A stretch of DNA of 64,000 nucleotides from Streptomyces sp. CHD11 (GCF_018638295.1 NZ_JABTTS010000012.1:1-64000); one strand, 5' to 3'; numbered from the stretch's first letter, positions 45,794-55,842 are shown. Made by a program: numbers and translations. The notes: generated from the sequence alone by a model not told the origin.

Positions 45794-47881
45794 TCACACC
45801 CCCAACTGCAGCCCTTCCGCGGCTTCTTCGACCACGGCGATACCGAGCCGCCCGACCCGCACGGCGAAGGGGGCGCCCGCGACACGCAGCCCCGTGAGGA
45901 CGATCTCGCCCAGCGGAGCGCTGCGCACCGGTCTCAGCGTGACCGTCCCTCCCGGGACGTCGGGGCGGATGCCGGCCAGGGTGGTCAGCAGCAGAACCGC
46001 GGCGGCCGCCGAGGTGGCCGCCGGACGGCAGGCGGCCGGGTGGGGAAGCGGAGTGCTCCCCTCGGTCCGCTGCTCCCCCGCGTACATCTCGGGCAGCCGG
46101 TACCCGAACGCCTCGGCCGCGCCGAGAACCCCCTGCAGCAGCGATGCCGCCTCCCTGTCGTAACCGGCGTTCGCGAGGCCGGCCACGGCGGTCGCCGTCT
46201 CATGGACCCGCACCGCGCCTGTGCGATGACCGAACGGGTTGTGTCCGGCCTCCATCACGCCCAGTCCGCGCAGGCCCCAGCCCGAGTCCAGGCCGGGACC
46301 GCCCAGCAGGCGGGCGAGCCGCTCGGTTCTCGCCGGGTCCAGGAGCCCTTCCGCGAGCCGGCCGCCGCCCAGCAGTCCGGTGTCGAGGAGGTGCGCCACC
46401 GGCGCGCCCAGGTGCGGGACCTGGCGGCCGTCCGCGGCAAGGGCCGCCGCCGGCCGCTCACCCCCGGGCCCGTCGAGCCAGAAGTCGTCGCGGAACGCCC
46501 CGCGCAGCGCGCCGGCCCACTGGCGCAGCCCGTCGCCGCCCGGTCTGCCGTAGGCGTCGAGCAGGTCGGCTCCGAGCAGCGCCGCCCGGTGGGCGTGGGC
46601 CTGGATCTCGCAGCGGACCGTCCCGCCGGGCCCCGGATCCGGCAGGTGGACGCCGTCGCCCACCGCACGGCGCAGCCAGTCCAGACAGCGTTCGGCGGCC
46701 GGCAGCAGTTCCTCGCTCTCCCGTTCGGGCAGCCCCCACCGGCGGGCCTCGGCCAGCAGCACAGGGAAGAGCAGTGTGGCCTCCGTCCCCGAGCAGCCGG
46801 GAGGCAGATGCGGTCCGGCGTCCCGGCGGAGGCCGGGGACCATGCCGGATCTCGGTCCGGGCCCGGCGAGTTGCGAACGGGCGAGGGTCCGCAGGGTGCC
46901 CGCGGCGAGACCGGTGCCGAGGGGGAGCGCCATCCGGGCGGCCGCGAGAGCCTCGGCCGGCGCGAGCCCGCAGCGCCAGGGGACGCCTGCCGCGACGTGC
47001 AGGTCGGCCGGGTTCCCCGCGTCGCGCAGCAGGAGGGCACGGAGGTCGTCGATACTTGCCCGCAGCAGAGCAGGAACCCTGGGGTCGTCTCCCGCCGCAC
47101 ATGCCGGGGCGAGAGGGTTGGTGGCGGCGCGCCCGGCGGAACGCGGGGGTACTGCCCCGTCCGGCCGTACCCGCAGTTCGAGGCTCGCGCTGCCGCCCGG
47201 GGGCAGGTGGATGTCCCACCGCAGCAGTCCGCCCGAGGCGAGGACCTCGGCGGGTTGCGGTTCGGCCGTCACGCAGGCGCCCGCCCGGGCACAGGACCAG
47301 CGCAGGCCCCAGGCGTGGACGGCGGCGGGCAGTTCGGGCCCGGCGCGGCCCGCCGCTATCGCCCCGAGTGTGGCGAGGTCCGTGGCGAGGGCCACCTCGA
47401 CCGGCAGGCGCAGCGGATGTGTGGCCGCGCTGTGCAGCGTTATCCGTTCGGTGCCGTCCGCCCGGCGGGTCCGCTCGACGATCACATCCGGGTCCGGGGC
47501 GCTCCCCCGCGGGGAAACCCGCAGTGTCCCCACGAACCGGGCACGGTCGGCGGCGACCATCCGGGCCGTCACTGGGAGCGGCTCCCGCCCGGCCACCCGG
47601 ACCTGGCACCGGGACAGCAGCCGCCGTCCCGCGTGGTAGAACCCCTCCAGCCCGCTGCCGGTCTGCTGCCCCCGTTCGCCGGAGATCGCGAGGCCGGGCA
47701 GGGCTACGCAGATCAGGGCCGTGTGCGCGGGCGGCAGTTCAGCGGGCCGGTGGAGGGCCGGAGTACCCTCCCGCTGCCGGGGCGGCGTCGGAGGCGCCGG
47801 GGTGGGGTGCGGAGCACGGAGGGCTTCCGCCAGGGCCCCGGCGTCGCCGGGGACGGTGGCGGGCGGAGCCGGCTGGTACAT
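45794..47881 (-). CDS. Glycogen-debranching-like protein, amylo-alpha-1,6-glucosidase family
   Basis: This 695-residue protein has an N-terminal beta-sandwich glycogen-debranching domain (about residues 60-280: LERTRRADGTERITLHSAA-type strands) and a C-terminal (alpha/alpha)6 glycosidase-like barrel. Barrel segments include AAARMALPLGTGLAAGTLRT, HPAACRPAA and GHNPFGHRTGAV. Such proteins act on alpha-1,6 linked glucans or related sugars. Catalytic acids cannot be assigned with certainty here. The start at 47881 is an ATG giving MYQPAPP; a proline-rich stretch precedes the domain. It converges on purA. Confidence 0.8.
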   Translation of the reverse strand: MYQPAPPATVPGDAGALAEALRAPHPTPAPPTPPRQREGTPALHRPAELPPAHTALICVALPGLAISGERGQQTGSGLEGFYHAGRRLLSRCQVRVAGREPLPVTARMVAADRARFVGTLRVSPRGSAPDPDVIVERTRRADGTERITLHSAATHPLRLPVEVALATDLATLGAIAAGRAGPELPAAVHAWGLRWSCARAGACVTAEPQPAEVLASGGLLRWDIHLPPGGSASLELRVRPDGAVPPRSAGRAATNPLAPACAAGDDPRVPALLRASIDDLRALLLRDAGNPADLHVAAGVPWRCGLAPAEALAAARMALPLGTGLAAGTLRTLARSQLAGPGPRSGMVPGLRRDAGPHLPPGCSGTEATLLFPVLLAEARRWGLPERESEELLPAAERCLDWLRRAVGDGVHLPDPGPGGTVRCEIQAHAHRAALLGADLLDAYGRPGGDGLRQWAGALRGAFRDDFWLDGPGGERPAAALAADGRQVPHLGAPVAHLLDTGLLGGGRLAEGLLDPARTERLARLLGGPGLDSGWGLRGLGVMEAGHNPFGHRTGAVRVHETATAVAGLANAGYDREAASLLQGVLGAAEAFGYRLPEMYAGEQRTEGSTPLPHPAACRPAATSAAAAVLLLTTLAGIRPDVPGGTVTLRPVRSAPLGEIVLTGLRVAGAPFAVRVGRLGIAVVEEAAEGLQLGV

Positions 47882-48090
47882 GGGAGGACGGCCTTCTCTG
47901 CGCTCGGTTGTGCTTCGGGCGGGGCCTGACCCGAGGAGGGTCCGGCCGGGCGGGTGCGGTGTGGCGTCACGCTCCTTCCGGGCGTACCGCCACTCAGGTG
48001 AACGGCGCCGGCCGGGTCCTGGTCACGCCCGCGGCCACGCGTCCCGTCCCCCACCCGGCGCTCCTCCCCTCCGGGAACGGTCACCCCGGC

Positions 48091-49983
48091 TCATTCCTCC
48101 TCGTCACCGGCCTGGGAAGCGGTCTTCGCACCTCCTCGCGGACCACCGCTCCGCCCTGCGGCGCCCGGACCACCCGGACCTGGAGGGGCACCACCGGGCC
48201 GGCTTCCTCGCCGGTCCCCGCCGCCCGGGCGCGCGCCGTCCGCCGCGCCTGCTCGGGGGTACACGCTTCCCGCCGGCGTCCGTGGACGCGGCAGCCGCCC
48301 GGACGGCGGCCCGCTGCCCTCCGCGCACACCCTCCGGCGTACAGCACCGCTCTGACCGGACACGCGTGCGCGGTGCCTGCGGGGCGGGGCTGGTGCGTCC
48401 GGAACACGGCCCCCGGTCCCCGTGGCGGGCGCCCGCACCCGGTGGTGGTCCATCCCGTCTGCCGGCCGGCCCGGATCCAGGCGGGCCGACGGGAGCCGGC
48501 GGGCCTCCGGCTCGCTCGGTTCCGTGCCCGTGGACACATCGTCCGGATCCGTCCCCATGGGCAGGTCACCCGGTTCCGTCTCCATGGGCAGCTCGCCCGG
48601 TCCCCTCTCCATGGGCAGCTCGACCGGGTCCGTGGGCCCGCGGTCCTCGCGTTCGGTGCGCAGACAGCGGCGGACCGACTCCGGGTCGAGGCCCTCGTTG
48701 CACGCCTGGTGCAGCAGACGGGCGAAGAGGTAGTCGGGGTCGGCCCCCAGGGCCATGGCGAATGCCTCCCGGGCCTCCAGTTCGTCACCGGTGGACCAGG
48801 CGACCCACCCGGCGAGGGTGAGCGGCGCCGCGGCGTGTTCGCCGTACGGTCCGACGCAGCGGCGTGCCAGCGCGCGCCACAGACGCAGGGCGGCACTCGC
48901 CTCGGCTCCCTCCATCCACTCCGCCGCGCGATCGCGGGTCGTTCGGTCCTGAAGGCCGAGGATCAGCGTCGCGGCCTCGTCGTGGCCGAGCAGGTCGTCG
49001 TCCCGCAGGTCCGCCGGGAGCATGCCGGACGCGGGAGGGGCGCCGGCGAGGCGCCCCATGACCCTTTCGGCCAGGTTCAGTGTCTCCGTGGCCACCTCGT
49101 GGCGGCTCGCCGCGTCGAGGATCCTGGGTACCAGCGCCATGCCGGCGGCGTCCAGGGCCCTCACCTGTTCGAGGGCCGTGGGGTTCTCCCAGGGCAGGAA
49201 CCTGGTGCGCAGTTCGCTCAGGGTGCCGCGGACCTGGAGCCCGGCGTAGGTCGCGGCGGCGGCCAGCACCGAGGTGCCGGGCAGGCCGAGCGGTGTCCCC
49301 TCGGCCGGACAGCAGTGCTCGTCGTCACAGCAGTACGACCAGAAGCGGCCGCCGGAGACGCACAGTGCCTCGACGACCGGGATGTCCAGGGCACCGCACT
49401 CCAGGCGCAGGGTGCGGGCGAGCGGCTCCAGCCGCTCCTTGACCTGCCGGCCGGTTTCGCCCCGGCCCGGCTCGCTGCAGAGGAAGACGACCATCTGCTC
49501 GGGCCGGGTGCCCCGGCGCTCACTGCCCGTCACCAGGCCGTGCGTCAGCTGACGGGCGGCAGAGGGCCAGTCGTCCGCGTTGCCGGGGATGCCGAGCCGG
49601 GCCCGGCCGCCGAACCGGCCGCGACCCTCCCTGTCGTACAGGGAGACCAGCACGATGCTGTCCTCGGGGCGATAGCCGAGGAGGTAGGGCAGGGCGTCGG
49701 CGAGCTCGGCGGGGGTGCGCAGGGTGACCTGCTGTGCGTCGGCATGGCTGTCGTAGGCGGTGCGGCCGATGCCGCCCGGGGGCGGGGTGCGGTCCTCCCC
49801 GCCTTTCTCCTCCCCGCCTTTCTCCTCCCCGCCTTCCTCCTCGCGGCCGCCCGCCCGGATGCCGGCGGGTCCGGCGCGGCCCGCGGACCGGGAACGCGGC
49901 GGAAGGCCGGTGGACTCACTCTCACCACGCCCCGGAATATCACTGTTTTCCGGAGTTCCGGTGGTCTCGTTGGGGTTCGTCAT
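48091..49983 (-). CDS. DUF4192 domain protein with repeat-bearing tail
   Basis: This 630-residue protein carries the actinobacterial DUF4192 domain (about residues 80-440), recognisable from LRTPAELADALPYLLGYRPEDSIV, GLPGTSVLAAAATYAGLQVRG and the cysteine pair SYCCDDEHCCPAEG. An N-terminal glutamate/lysine/glycine repeat is encoded by a 15-bp DNA repeat. After about residue 450 a PME/PGE-type 9-residue repeat begins, encoded by three 27-bp DNA copies. The last 120 residues are arginine/glycine-rich and could be partly frame-shifted, since they show no family pattern. Function unknown. Transcribed divergently from the RecQ-like helicase. Confidence 0.75.
   Translation of the reverse strand: MTNPNETTGTPENSDIPGRGESESTGLPPRSRSAGRAGPAGIRAGGREEEGGEEKGGEEKGGEDRTPPPGGIGRTAYDSHADAQQVTLRTPAELADALPYLLGYRPEDSIVLVSLYDREGRGRFGGRARLGIPGNADDWPSAARQLTHGLVTGSERRGTRPEQMVVFLCSEPGRGETGRQVKERLEPLARTLRLECGALDIPVVEALCVSGGRFWSYCCDDEHCCPAEGTPLGLPGTSVLAAAATYAGLQVRGTLSELRTRFLPWENPTALEQVRALDAAGMALVPRILDAASRHEVATETLNLAERVMGRLAGAPPASGMLPADLRDDDLLGHDEAATLILGLQDRTTRDRAAEWMEGAEASAALRLWRALARRCVGPYGEHAAAPLTLAGWVAWSTGDELEAREAFAMALGADPDYLFARLLHQACNEGLDPESVRRCLRTEREDRGPTDPVELPMERGPGELPMETEPGDLPMGTDPDDVSTGTEPSEPEARRLPSARLDPGRPADGMDHHRVRAPATGTGGRVPDAPAPPRRHRARVSGQSGAVRRRVCAEGSGPPSGRLPRPRTPAGSVYPRAGAADGARPGGGDRRGSRPGGAPPGPGGPGAAGRSGGPRGGAKTASQAGDEEE
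48555..48635. repeat. 27-bp tandem repeat in the DUF4192 gene
   Basis: Three copies starting at 48555, 48582 and 48609 share CCATGGGCAG and differ at several positions. They encode ELPME/DLPMG-type 9-residue repeats on the minus strand. Confidence 0.85.
49801..49845. repeat. 15-bp tandem repeat in the DUF4192 gene
   Basis: GCCTTTCTCCTCCCC occurs at 49801-49815 and 49816-49830, followed by a diverged copy to 49845. It encodes GGEEK repeats near residue 50 on the minus strand. Confidence 0.85.
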
Positions 49984-49994
49984 GCCAAGACGAT

Positions 49995-50009
49995 CTCGCG
50001 GATCGCGAG
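49995..50009. promoter_or_regulatory. Candidate palindrome between the DUF4192 and RecQ genes
   Basis: CTCGCG (49995-50000), GAT, CGCGAG (50004-50009) form a perfect 6-bp inverted repeat just upstream of the divergent DUF4192 start, in the 150-bp shared region. It does not resemble the SOS box. Only a candidate. Confidence 0.3.
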
Positions 50010-50133
50010 GTTCCGGTTCGCCTGTGGATAAGTTGCATCAGGAACATGCCACCCACACGGCAGGAACGGTGTGTCCCGCGCGGATCCACAGCGCCCCGGC
50101 CGGATGTCGGCGCCGTCCTGTTGTATGGAACCC

Positions 50134-52299
50134 ATGGAGCACACGAACAACACGGATCTCCGGACGGCCGCCGACGCGGTCCTCGCCCGTCTCGTCGGGG
50201 ACGGCTCGGGCGAGGCCCGGCTTCGCGAGGACCAGTGGCGGGCGATCGAGGCGCTGGTCGCCGACAAGCGCCGGGCCCTGGTCGTCCAGCGCACCGGCTG
50301 GGGCAAGTCCGCCGTCTACTTCGTGGCCACGTCACTGCTGCGGGCCCGGGGCAGCGGCCCCACCGTGATCGTCTCCCCCCTCCTGGCGCTCATGCGCAAC
50401 CAGGTGGAGGCAGCGGCCAGAGCCGGCATCCGCGCCCGGACCATCAACTCCTCCAACACCGAGGAGTGGGACTCCGTCCAGGAGGAAATCGCCTCGGGTG
50501 ATGTGGATGTGCTGCTGGTGAGTCCCGAACGGCTGAACAACCCGGACTTCCGTGACCAGGTCCTGCCCCGGCTCTCCGCCGCGACCGGGCTCCTCGTGGT
50601 CGACGAGGCGCACTGCATCTCCGACTGGGGCCATGACTTCCGCCCGGACTACCGCCGGCTGCGCACCATGCTGACCGACCTCCCCGACGGCGTGCCCGTG
50701 CTGGCCACCACCGCCACCGCCAACGCGCGTGTCACCGCCGACGTCGCGGAGCAGCTCGGCACGGGCGGCTCCTCGGACGCGCTGGTGCTGCGGGGGCCGC
50801 TGAACCGGGAAAGTCTGAGCCTGAGCGTGCTGGCCCTGCCGGACGCCGCGCACCGGATGGCCTGGCTCGCCGACCGTCTGGACGAGCTTCCGGGCTCGGG
50901 GATCATCTACACACTGACCGTGGCCGCCGCCGAGGAGGTCACCGCCTTCCTCCGGCACCGCGGTCACACCGTCGCCTCGTACACCGGCCGGACGGAGAAC
51001 GCGGACCGGCAGCAGGCCGAGGAGGACCTGCTGGCCAACAAGGTGAAGGCGCTGGTCTCCACCTCCGCTCTCGGGATGGGCTTCGACAAGCCCGACCTGG
51101 GCTTCGTCGTCCATCTCGGCTCACCGTCCTCTCCGATCTCCTACTACCAGCAGGTGGGCCGCGCCGGCCGCGGCGTCCGGCACGCCGAGGTGCTGCTCCT
51201 CCCCGGGAAGGAGGACGAGGCGATCTGGGAGTACTTCGCGTCGCTCGCCTTCCCCTCGGAAGAACTGGTGCGCCGCACACTCGACGTTCTCTCTCGCGCG
51301 GAGCGGCCCATGTCGCTGCCGGCCCTCGAGCCACTGGTGGAGCTGCGCCGCTCCCGGCTGGAGACCATGCTCAAGGTGCTCGACGTGGACGGGGCGGTGA
51401 AGCGGGTCAAGGGCGGCTGGATCGCCACCGGGCAGCCGTGGACGTACGACGGCGAGCGGTACGCGTGGGTGGCGCGCCAGCGCAAGGCCGAGCAGCAGGC
51501 GATGCGCGAGTACGCGTCGACCACGGACTGCCGGATGGAGTTCCTGCAACGCCAGTTGGACGACGAGGGTGCCAAACCCTGCGGCCGCTGCGACAACTGC
51601 GCCGGCGCGCGCTACACCGTGGAGGCCTCGGCGGTCGCCCTCGAGGCGGCCCGGGTGGATCTGGACCGGGCGGGCGTCGAGGTGGAGCCCCGGCGGATGT
51701 GGCCCACCGGCCTCCCGGCGATCGGCATGGAGCTCAAGGGCCGGATTCCAGCCGGTGAACAGGCAGCTCAGGGGAGAGCTCTGGGACGGCTGTCGGACAT
51801 CGGCTGGGGCAACCGGCTGCGGCCGATGCTCGCGCCCCAGGCGCCGGACGGACCGGTACCGGCCGATGTCGCGCGGGCCGTGGTGGGTGTGCTGGCAGAC
51901 TGGGCCAAGGGCCCCGGCGGGTGGGCCTCGGGGGCGGCGGACGCTCAGCCCAGGCCGGTGGGGGTGGTGACCCTCGCCTCCCGCACCCGGCCCCGGCTGA
52001 TCCGCTCCCTGGGGGAGCGCATCGCGGACATCGGCCGGCTGCCGCTGCTGGGATCGGTGGCTTACACGGCGGAGGCCCGTCCCGCTCCGCGGAGCAACAG
52101 TGCCCAGCGTCTCAAGGCCCTCGACGGGGCGCTCACCGTGCCGCCCGACCTCGCGGCCGCGCTCGCGCGGGCACAGGGACCGGTTCTCCTCGTCGACGAC
52201 TACATGGAGACGGGCTGGACCCTCGCGGTCACGGCACGCCTGCTGCGGCGCAATGGTGCACAGGGCGTACTGCCGCTGGTGCTGGCCGTACAGGGCTGA
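50134..52299 (+). CDS. RecQ-family helicase with C-terminal phosphoribosyltransferase-like domain
   Basis: This protein of about 721 residues has a complete RecQ helicase core. Walker A reads [10 protein letters not shown] near residue 54, [20 protein letters not shown] stands near 157, and [24 protein letters not shown] and QQVGRAGRG follow. The zinc-binding region with CGRCDNC is near residue 487. The end (from about residue 600) resembles a phosphoribosyltransferase, with [14 protein letters not shown] near residue 686 in the position of the PRPP-binding loop. RecQ enzymes unwind DNA in recombination and repair. The role of the added domain is unknown. ATG 50134 is used; 50125 is an in-frame alternative. 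Confidence 0.87.
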   Translation: MEHTNNTDLRTAADAVLARLVGDGSGEARLREDQWRAIEALVADKRRALVVQRTGWGKSAVYFVATSLLRARGSGPTVIVSPLLALMRNQVEAAARAGIRARTINSSNTEEWDSVQEEIASGDVDVLLVSPERLNNPDFRDQVLPRLSAATGLLVVDEAHCISDWGHDFRPDYRRLRTMLTDLPDGVPVLATTATANARVTADVAEQLGTGGSSDALVLRGPLNRESLSLSVLALPDAAHRMAWLADRLDELPGSGIIYTLTVAAAEEVTAFLRHRGHTVASYTGRTENADRQQAEEDLLANKVKALVSTSALGMGFDKPDLGFVVHLGSPSSPISYYQQVGRAGRGVRHAEVLLLPGKEDEAIWEYFASLAFPSEELVRRTLDVLSRAERPMSLPALEPLVELRRSRLETMLKVLDVDGAVKRVKGGWIATGQPWTYDGERYAWVARQRKAEQQAMREYASTTDCRMEFLQRQLDDEGAKPCGRCDNCAGARYTVEASAVALEAARVDLDRAGVEVEPRRMWPTGLPAIGMELKGRIPAGEQAAQGRALGRLSDIGWGNRLRPMLAPQAPDGPVPADVARAVVGVLADWAKGPGGWASGAADAQPRPVGVVTLASRTRPRLIRSLGERIADIGRLPLLGSVAYTAEARPAPRSNSAQRLKALDGALTVPPDLAAALARAQGPVLLVDDYMETGWTLAVTARLLRRNGAQGVLPLVLAVQG

Positions 52300-52511
52300 T
52301 GGTTCGCCCCGCCCCCCGGGTGGGGATATTAGCCGTGGAACGTCCGATACCGGTCCGCTGCTCCGATTGCTCGTTGCCGCATCCCAGTTCGCCAGGAAGA
52401 ATTGACGTACGCACCCGCACGGCTCGCCCGCCGATCAGGTAGGGCTCTGTTGCGTGCGCGCTCCCCGCATCCGACCCCGCCCGCAGTGCGGGTGTAGCCG
52501 AAGGGAGGACC

Positions 52512-53126
52512 GTGACCTTCGGATTCGCTCCGTCCTCGGCGGCATCGCTGTCGACGTCCGCCGCTTCCGCCACCCGTGTACTCGAGCCCGCGGAGTGGAC
52601 CGCCGCGGGAATCCCGCTGCTGCGCAGTCCGCGCGAGGTCGTCAGCGGTCTGCACGCCCGGCACCGTCCCGGTCCGGCGACCGCGGTCGTCGCCGTACTC
52701 GACCCGGACGAACGGCTTCGGGCGAGTGCCTCGTTCACCCCCCGCACCTCCGCCGCGGACGGCTGGATGCTGCGCAACGTGCTGTTGGCCCAACTGCGCC
52801 GGGTCATCCCGCACGATCTGCGGCGCCGCACACCGGTGCGCACCGCCGTGCTGCTCTACTGCCGTGACGGCGACGCCCGTTGGACGGAGGAGGACGGCGC
52901 GTGGATGTGGGGCCTGCGGGACGCCTGCACGCTGCACGGGCTGCGCTGCGGGGCGTACATCACGCTTACCCGTGACGGCTGGCAGGTTCTCGGGGAAGGG
53001 CGTGGTGGCCGCCACCCCAGCGCCGGATCGGCGCCGGAGCCGTTCGCCCTGTCCGAGGCACCGCCCCGGATTCCGCGCACCGGCGGCGCAGCGTCGGACG
53101 TGCTGCGCCGCGCGGCGGCACGCTGA
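52512..53126 (+). CDS. Conserved Streptomyces protein of unknown function
   Basis: This 204-residue protein starts at GTG 52512 with GAAGGGAGGA just upstream. It has no signal peptide or membrane helix. Segments such as PATAVVAVLDPDERLRA, WMLRNVLLAQLRRVIPHD and WMWGLRDACTLHGLRCGAY suggest an alpha/beta fold, and I do not recognise the family. It lies downstream of the RecQ-like gene in the same direction, but the 212-bp gap and its own strong ribosome-binding site suggest separate expression. Confidence 0.65.
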   Translation: MTFGFAPSSAASLSTSAASATRVLEPAEWTAAGIPLLRSPREVVSGLHARHRPGPATAVVAVLDPDERLRASASFTPRTSAADGWMLRNVLLAQLRRVIPHDLRRRTPVRTAVLLYCRDGDARWTEEDGAWMWGLRDACTLHGLRCGAYITLTRDGWQVLGEGRGGRHPSAGSAPEPFALSEAPPRIPRTGGAASDVLRRAAAR

Positions 53127-53177
53127 CGTTCCGCGGGGGCTCGAGGCTCCGGCCCGCGGACAGCGCCAGCGGGCGAA

Positions 53178-53202
53178 GACCCGTTCCCGTCCGGAACGGG
53201 TC
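53178..53202 (+). terminator. Intrinsic terminator after the unknown gene
   Basis: GACCCGTTCC and GGAACGGGTC form a perfect 10-bp stem around a CGTCC loop, 51 bp after the stop codon of the gene ending at 53126. Confidence 0.75.
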
Positions 53203-53589
53203 CCACCCGGATCCGCAGGACCCGGGCCCAATGCGGCTGTTAGGGCTCAGGAGGAGCACGAAACCGTGCGGCACGTCCGCATGGCGTCAGGCAGGCCCTC
53301 GACCGCACGCGGATCCCCGGGCCCACACGGCCGTTGGGCCACACGGCCGTTGGGCCAGGCGGCCGTCGGTCCGAGGGCGCGAAAGACGGTACGGCGTGTC
53401 CTGGAGCGGCGCCGGACCCGGCCTCGGACCGCGTCACCGGCCCCGGTCATGGCCGGGGCGCGGTGACAGCGGAGGCCTGCGCGTATTCACGCTCCATCAC
53501 GGGCACGACCGGGACGCCCGCCGTGCGGGCGCCGCGGTCGCGGCGTTCACATCACTCCCCGGCGTCCGCCAAGGCGCCGTGGCGCCGGC
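53203..53589. other. Gap with 16-bp tandem repeat, no gene seen
   Basis: This 387-bp gap lies between convergent genes. It holds two identical 16-bp units at 53325-53340 and 53341-53356 (starting ACACGGCCGTTG) and a diverged third copy after them. Open frames in it have no family resemblance or ribosome-binding site. Confidence 0.6.
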
Positions 53590-54258
53590 TCAGACCGCCG
53601 CGCCCAGCACCGAGTTGATCCGCTGCGGGTCTCCGCAGACGATCAGCAGGGCGCCGGCCCGGGCATGGGCCGCCGACAGCGCGGAGGCGGCCGCGGACTC
53701 CGGACCGCCGTTGACGGCGACCACGACCACGGGCCGCGCACCGGCACGGGCCGCCACACGGGCGTCCGCGTAGAAGACGTCGTCACCGGCGTCGTGCTGG
53801 GCCCAGTAGGAGGCTTCACCGAAGGACAGTTCGTGGGTGGCCCACGGGTGGGGCTCGCCGGTGGTGACCACCAGGAGCTCACCGGGGGCCCGGCCCGAGT
53901 CGAGCAGCAGGTCCACGGCCTCCTCGGCGGCGTCGAGCGCCCCCTCGGCCGAGGCCGGGATCAACTGGATCTGCGGGGTGGCCGCAGCGGGTTCGGGCCG
54001 GCCCGCCGGAGCGGGCACGGACGCCGGGGCGGGCTTGGGCGCGGCAGCCGCATCGCGCGACGCACGCGGCGTCGGCGGCGCGGGCCGCGGCGGGCCGGGA
54101 CGACCGGGACGCGACGAAGCCGCGGGGCGGGGACCGGGTACGGGGCGGGGGGTCGGCGCGGTGCGGCCGCTGGCCGGCGTGGCGCGGGGACCCTGGGCAC
54201 TCTCGTGAATCTGAGGCTCCTCGGGAGGGAGAGGCATAGGCTGATTTTTATCAAACAT
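53590..54258 (-). CDS. Proline/alanine-rich protein of unknown function
   Basis: This 222-residue protein has a proline-, alanine- and arginine-rich N-terminal half (about residues 20-110). The compact C-terminal part includes AEEAVDLLLDSGRAPGELLVVTTGEPHPWATHELSFG and ARPVVVVAVNGGPESAAASALSAAHA, which looks like an alpha/beta domain. I do not recognise it. ATG 54258 (MFDKNQPMP) was chosen because a longer frame enters rnhB. It lies 46 bp downstream of rnhB on the same strand and is probably cotranscribed with it. Confidence 0.6.
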   Translation of the reverse strand: MFDKNQPMPLPPEEPQIHESAQGPRATPASGRTAPTPRPVPGPRPAASSRPGRPGPPRPAPPTPRASRDAAAAPKPAPASVPAPAGRPEPAAATPQIQLIPASAEGALDAAEEAVDLLLDSGRAPGELLVVTTGEPHPWATHELSFGEASYWAQHDAGDDVFYADARVAARAGARPVVVVAVNGGPESAAASALSAAHARAGALLIVCGDPQRINSVLGAAV

Positions 54259-54304
54259 TGGTGCGGCTCGCGCCACCGGGTGGCACATCAGCGCGACCGG
54301 CCCG

Positions 54305-55006
54305 TCAGAAATCGAAGCCGAGCTGGCCTTCGATCTCCGGAACACGCGCGTCGGTCCAGCTGCGGACCTTCTTGAGATGCCGCCACTGGGGCAGCGCATC
54401 AAGATACGCCCACGACAACCGGTGGTACGGGGTGGGCCCCCGGACCTCCAGCGCGGCCCTGTGCACGGGCGACGGGTACCCGGCGTTGTCCGCGAAAGCG
54501 AAGTCTGCATGGTCGACGCCCAGTTCGGCCATCATTTTGTCGCGCTGGACCTTGGCGATCACCGAGGCCGCCGCGACCGCCACGCACGACTGGTCACCCT
54601 TGATGACCGTACGAACCTGCCAGGGGGACCCGAGGTAGTCGTGCTTGCCGTCGAGAATCACCGCGTCGGGCCGGACCGGCAGCGCCTCCAGCGCACGCAC
54701 CGCCGCCAGCCGCAGAGCGGCCGTCATCCCCAGTTCGTCGATCTCCTCGGGCGACGCGTGGCCCAGGGCGTGTGACGTCACCCAGGTCCGCAGCGTCTCG
54801 GCGAGCGCGGTGCGCCGCTTGACGGTGAGGAGCTTGGAGTCGGTGAGACCCTGTGGGGGCCGGCGCAGTCCGGTGATCGCCGCGCAGACGGTGACAGGGC
54901 CGGCCCAGGCACCGCGCCCCACCTCGTCGACACCCGCGATGATCTTCGCCCCGGTCGTGGCACGCAGTGAGCGCTCGACGGTGTGTGTAGGTGGTTCGTA
55001 CGGCAT
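54305..55006 (-). CDS. rnhB: Ribonuclease HII
   Basis: RNase HII removes ribonucleotides from DNA and RNA primers from RNA-DNA hybrids. The 233-residue protein has [16 protein letters not shown] with the first catalytic Asp-Glu pair near residues 26-27, [12 protein letters not shown], and [29 protein letters not shown] and HPLG-like [13 protein letters not shown] segments complete it. All key acids are visible. The gene is followed on the same strand by an unknown gene. Confidence 0.95.
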   Translation of the reverse strand: MPYEPPTHTVERSLRATTGAKIIAGVDEVGRGAWAGPVTVCAAITGLRRPPQGLTDSKLLTVKRRTALAETLRTWVTSHALGHASPEEIDELGMTAALRLAAVRALEALPVRPDAVILDGKHDYLGSPWQVRTVIKGDQSCVAVAAASVIAKVQRDKMMAELGVDHADFAFADNAGYPSPVHRAALEVRGPTPYHRLSWAYLDALPQWRHLKKVRSWTDARVPEIEGQLGFDF

Positions 55007-55087
55007 GGCGCCCCTAGCGTACGCCGCCCTCGACGGCGCGCGACACCCTGGTCCCCGAGTGGCGACGGCGCCCGGCCGGCGCCCGCG

Positions 55088-55729
55088 TCAGGAGCCGCCG
55101 CGCCCGAGCAGCGGAACCATCAGCTGGTCGATCATCTCCTCCAGATCGATGTCCGCCAGTTCGCTGCCGCACATCTTCGACCGGTACATCATCATCGCCG
55201 GGATGGCGTCGAAGACATAGCCGTTCGTGGCGTCGGCCCGCACCTCTCCGCGCTCGATTCCGCGCTCGATCACCTCACGCAGCATCCCGATGACCGGCTC
55301 CACCACCCCCTTGAAGATGACGGCATGGAAGCGTTCGGCCTGTGTGCTGTCACATTCGAAAATCACCGAGCGCACCGCGAACCCGGAGGGGGAGAACATC
55401 GCGTCCCGCGCCCGCCTGCACAGGTCCAGCAGATCCTCGCGCACGCTGCCCAGATCCGGTACCCCGTCGAACTGCGGCAGCCCTGCCCACAGGGCGTCGG
55501 CGACCAGGTCCTCCTTGGACGGCCAGCGCCGGTAGACAGCCGCCTTGCCGGTCTGGGCGGCAGCGGCGACGCCCTCCATCGTCAGGCCGTTCCAGCCGAC
55601 CGTGCTGAGCTCCTTCAGGGCGGCGTCGAGGATCGCGCGCTCCAGCACGGCGCCGCGGCGACGGGAAGCGGCCGTCTGGGCCTGCGGGGCCGTCTGTGCG
55701 CCAGGGGCCTCCCAGCTCGAAGTAACCAT
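55088..55729 (-). CDS. TetR-family repressor of the adjacent efflux pump
   Basis: This 213-residue TetR regulator has the N-terminal helix-turn-helix at about residues 25-75 (RAILDAALKELSTVGWNGLTMEGVAAAAQTGKAAVYRRW) and a ligand-binding C-terminal domain. I chose ATG 55729 (MVTSSWEA) because the longer frame runs through the intergenic region. It is divergent to the efflux gene, and two matched palindromes lie between them. It should repress both itself and the pump until a drug binds. Confidence 0.9.
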   Translation of the reverse strand: MVTSSWEAPGAQTAPQAQTAASRRRGAVLERAILDAALKELSTVGWNGLTMEGVAAAAQTGKAAVYRRWPSKEDLVADALWAGLPQFDGVPDLGSVREDLLDLCRRARDAMFSPSGFAVRSVIFECDSTQAERFHAVIFKGVVEPVIGMLREVIERGIERGEVRADATNGYVFDAIPAMMMYRSKMCGSELADIDLEEMIDQLMVPLLGRGGS

Positions 55730-55822
55730 CTGAACTCTCCAACGAGCAGCGGAAATGGGCATTCGGGGATGAATCACGCGCCGGGCGGTGACTGAGGGGG
55801 ACACACCGGACGACCCGCTTTA

Positions 55823-55842
55823 AGTGAACGCTTGCGTTCACT
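55823..55842. promoter_or_regulatory. TetR operator, site 1
   Basis: AGTGAACGC-TT-GCGTTCACT is a perfect 9-bp-arm palindrome 94 bp upstream of the TetR start. Its arms match those of site 2 at 55870-55889. Confidence 0.9.

Noticed and set aside
46144-50031. A plus-strand frame of 1295 residues over the debranching and DUF4192 genes
   Set aside because: It crosses two convincing minus-strand genes and their gap, and consists of arginine/proline/glycine-rich shadow sequence.
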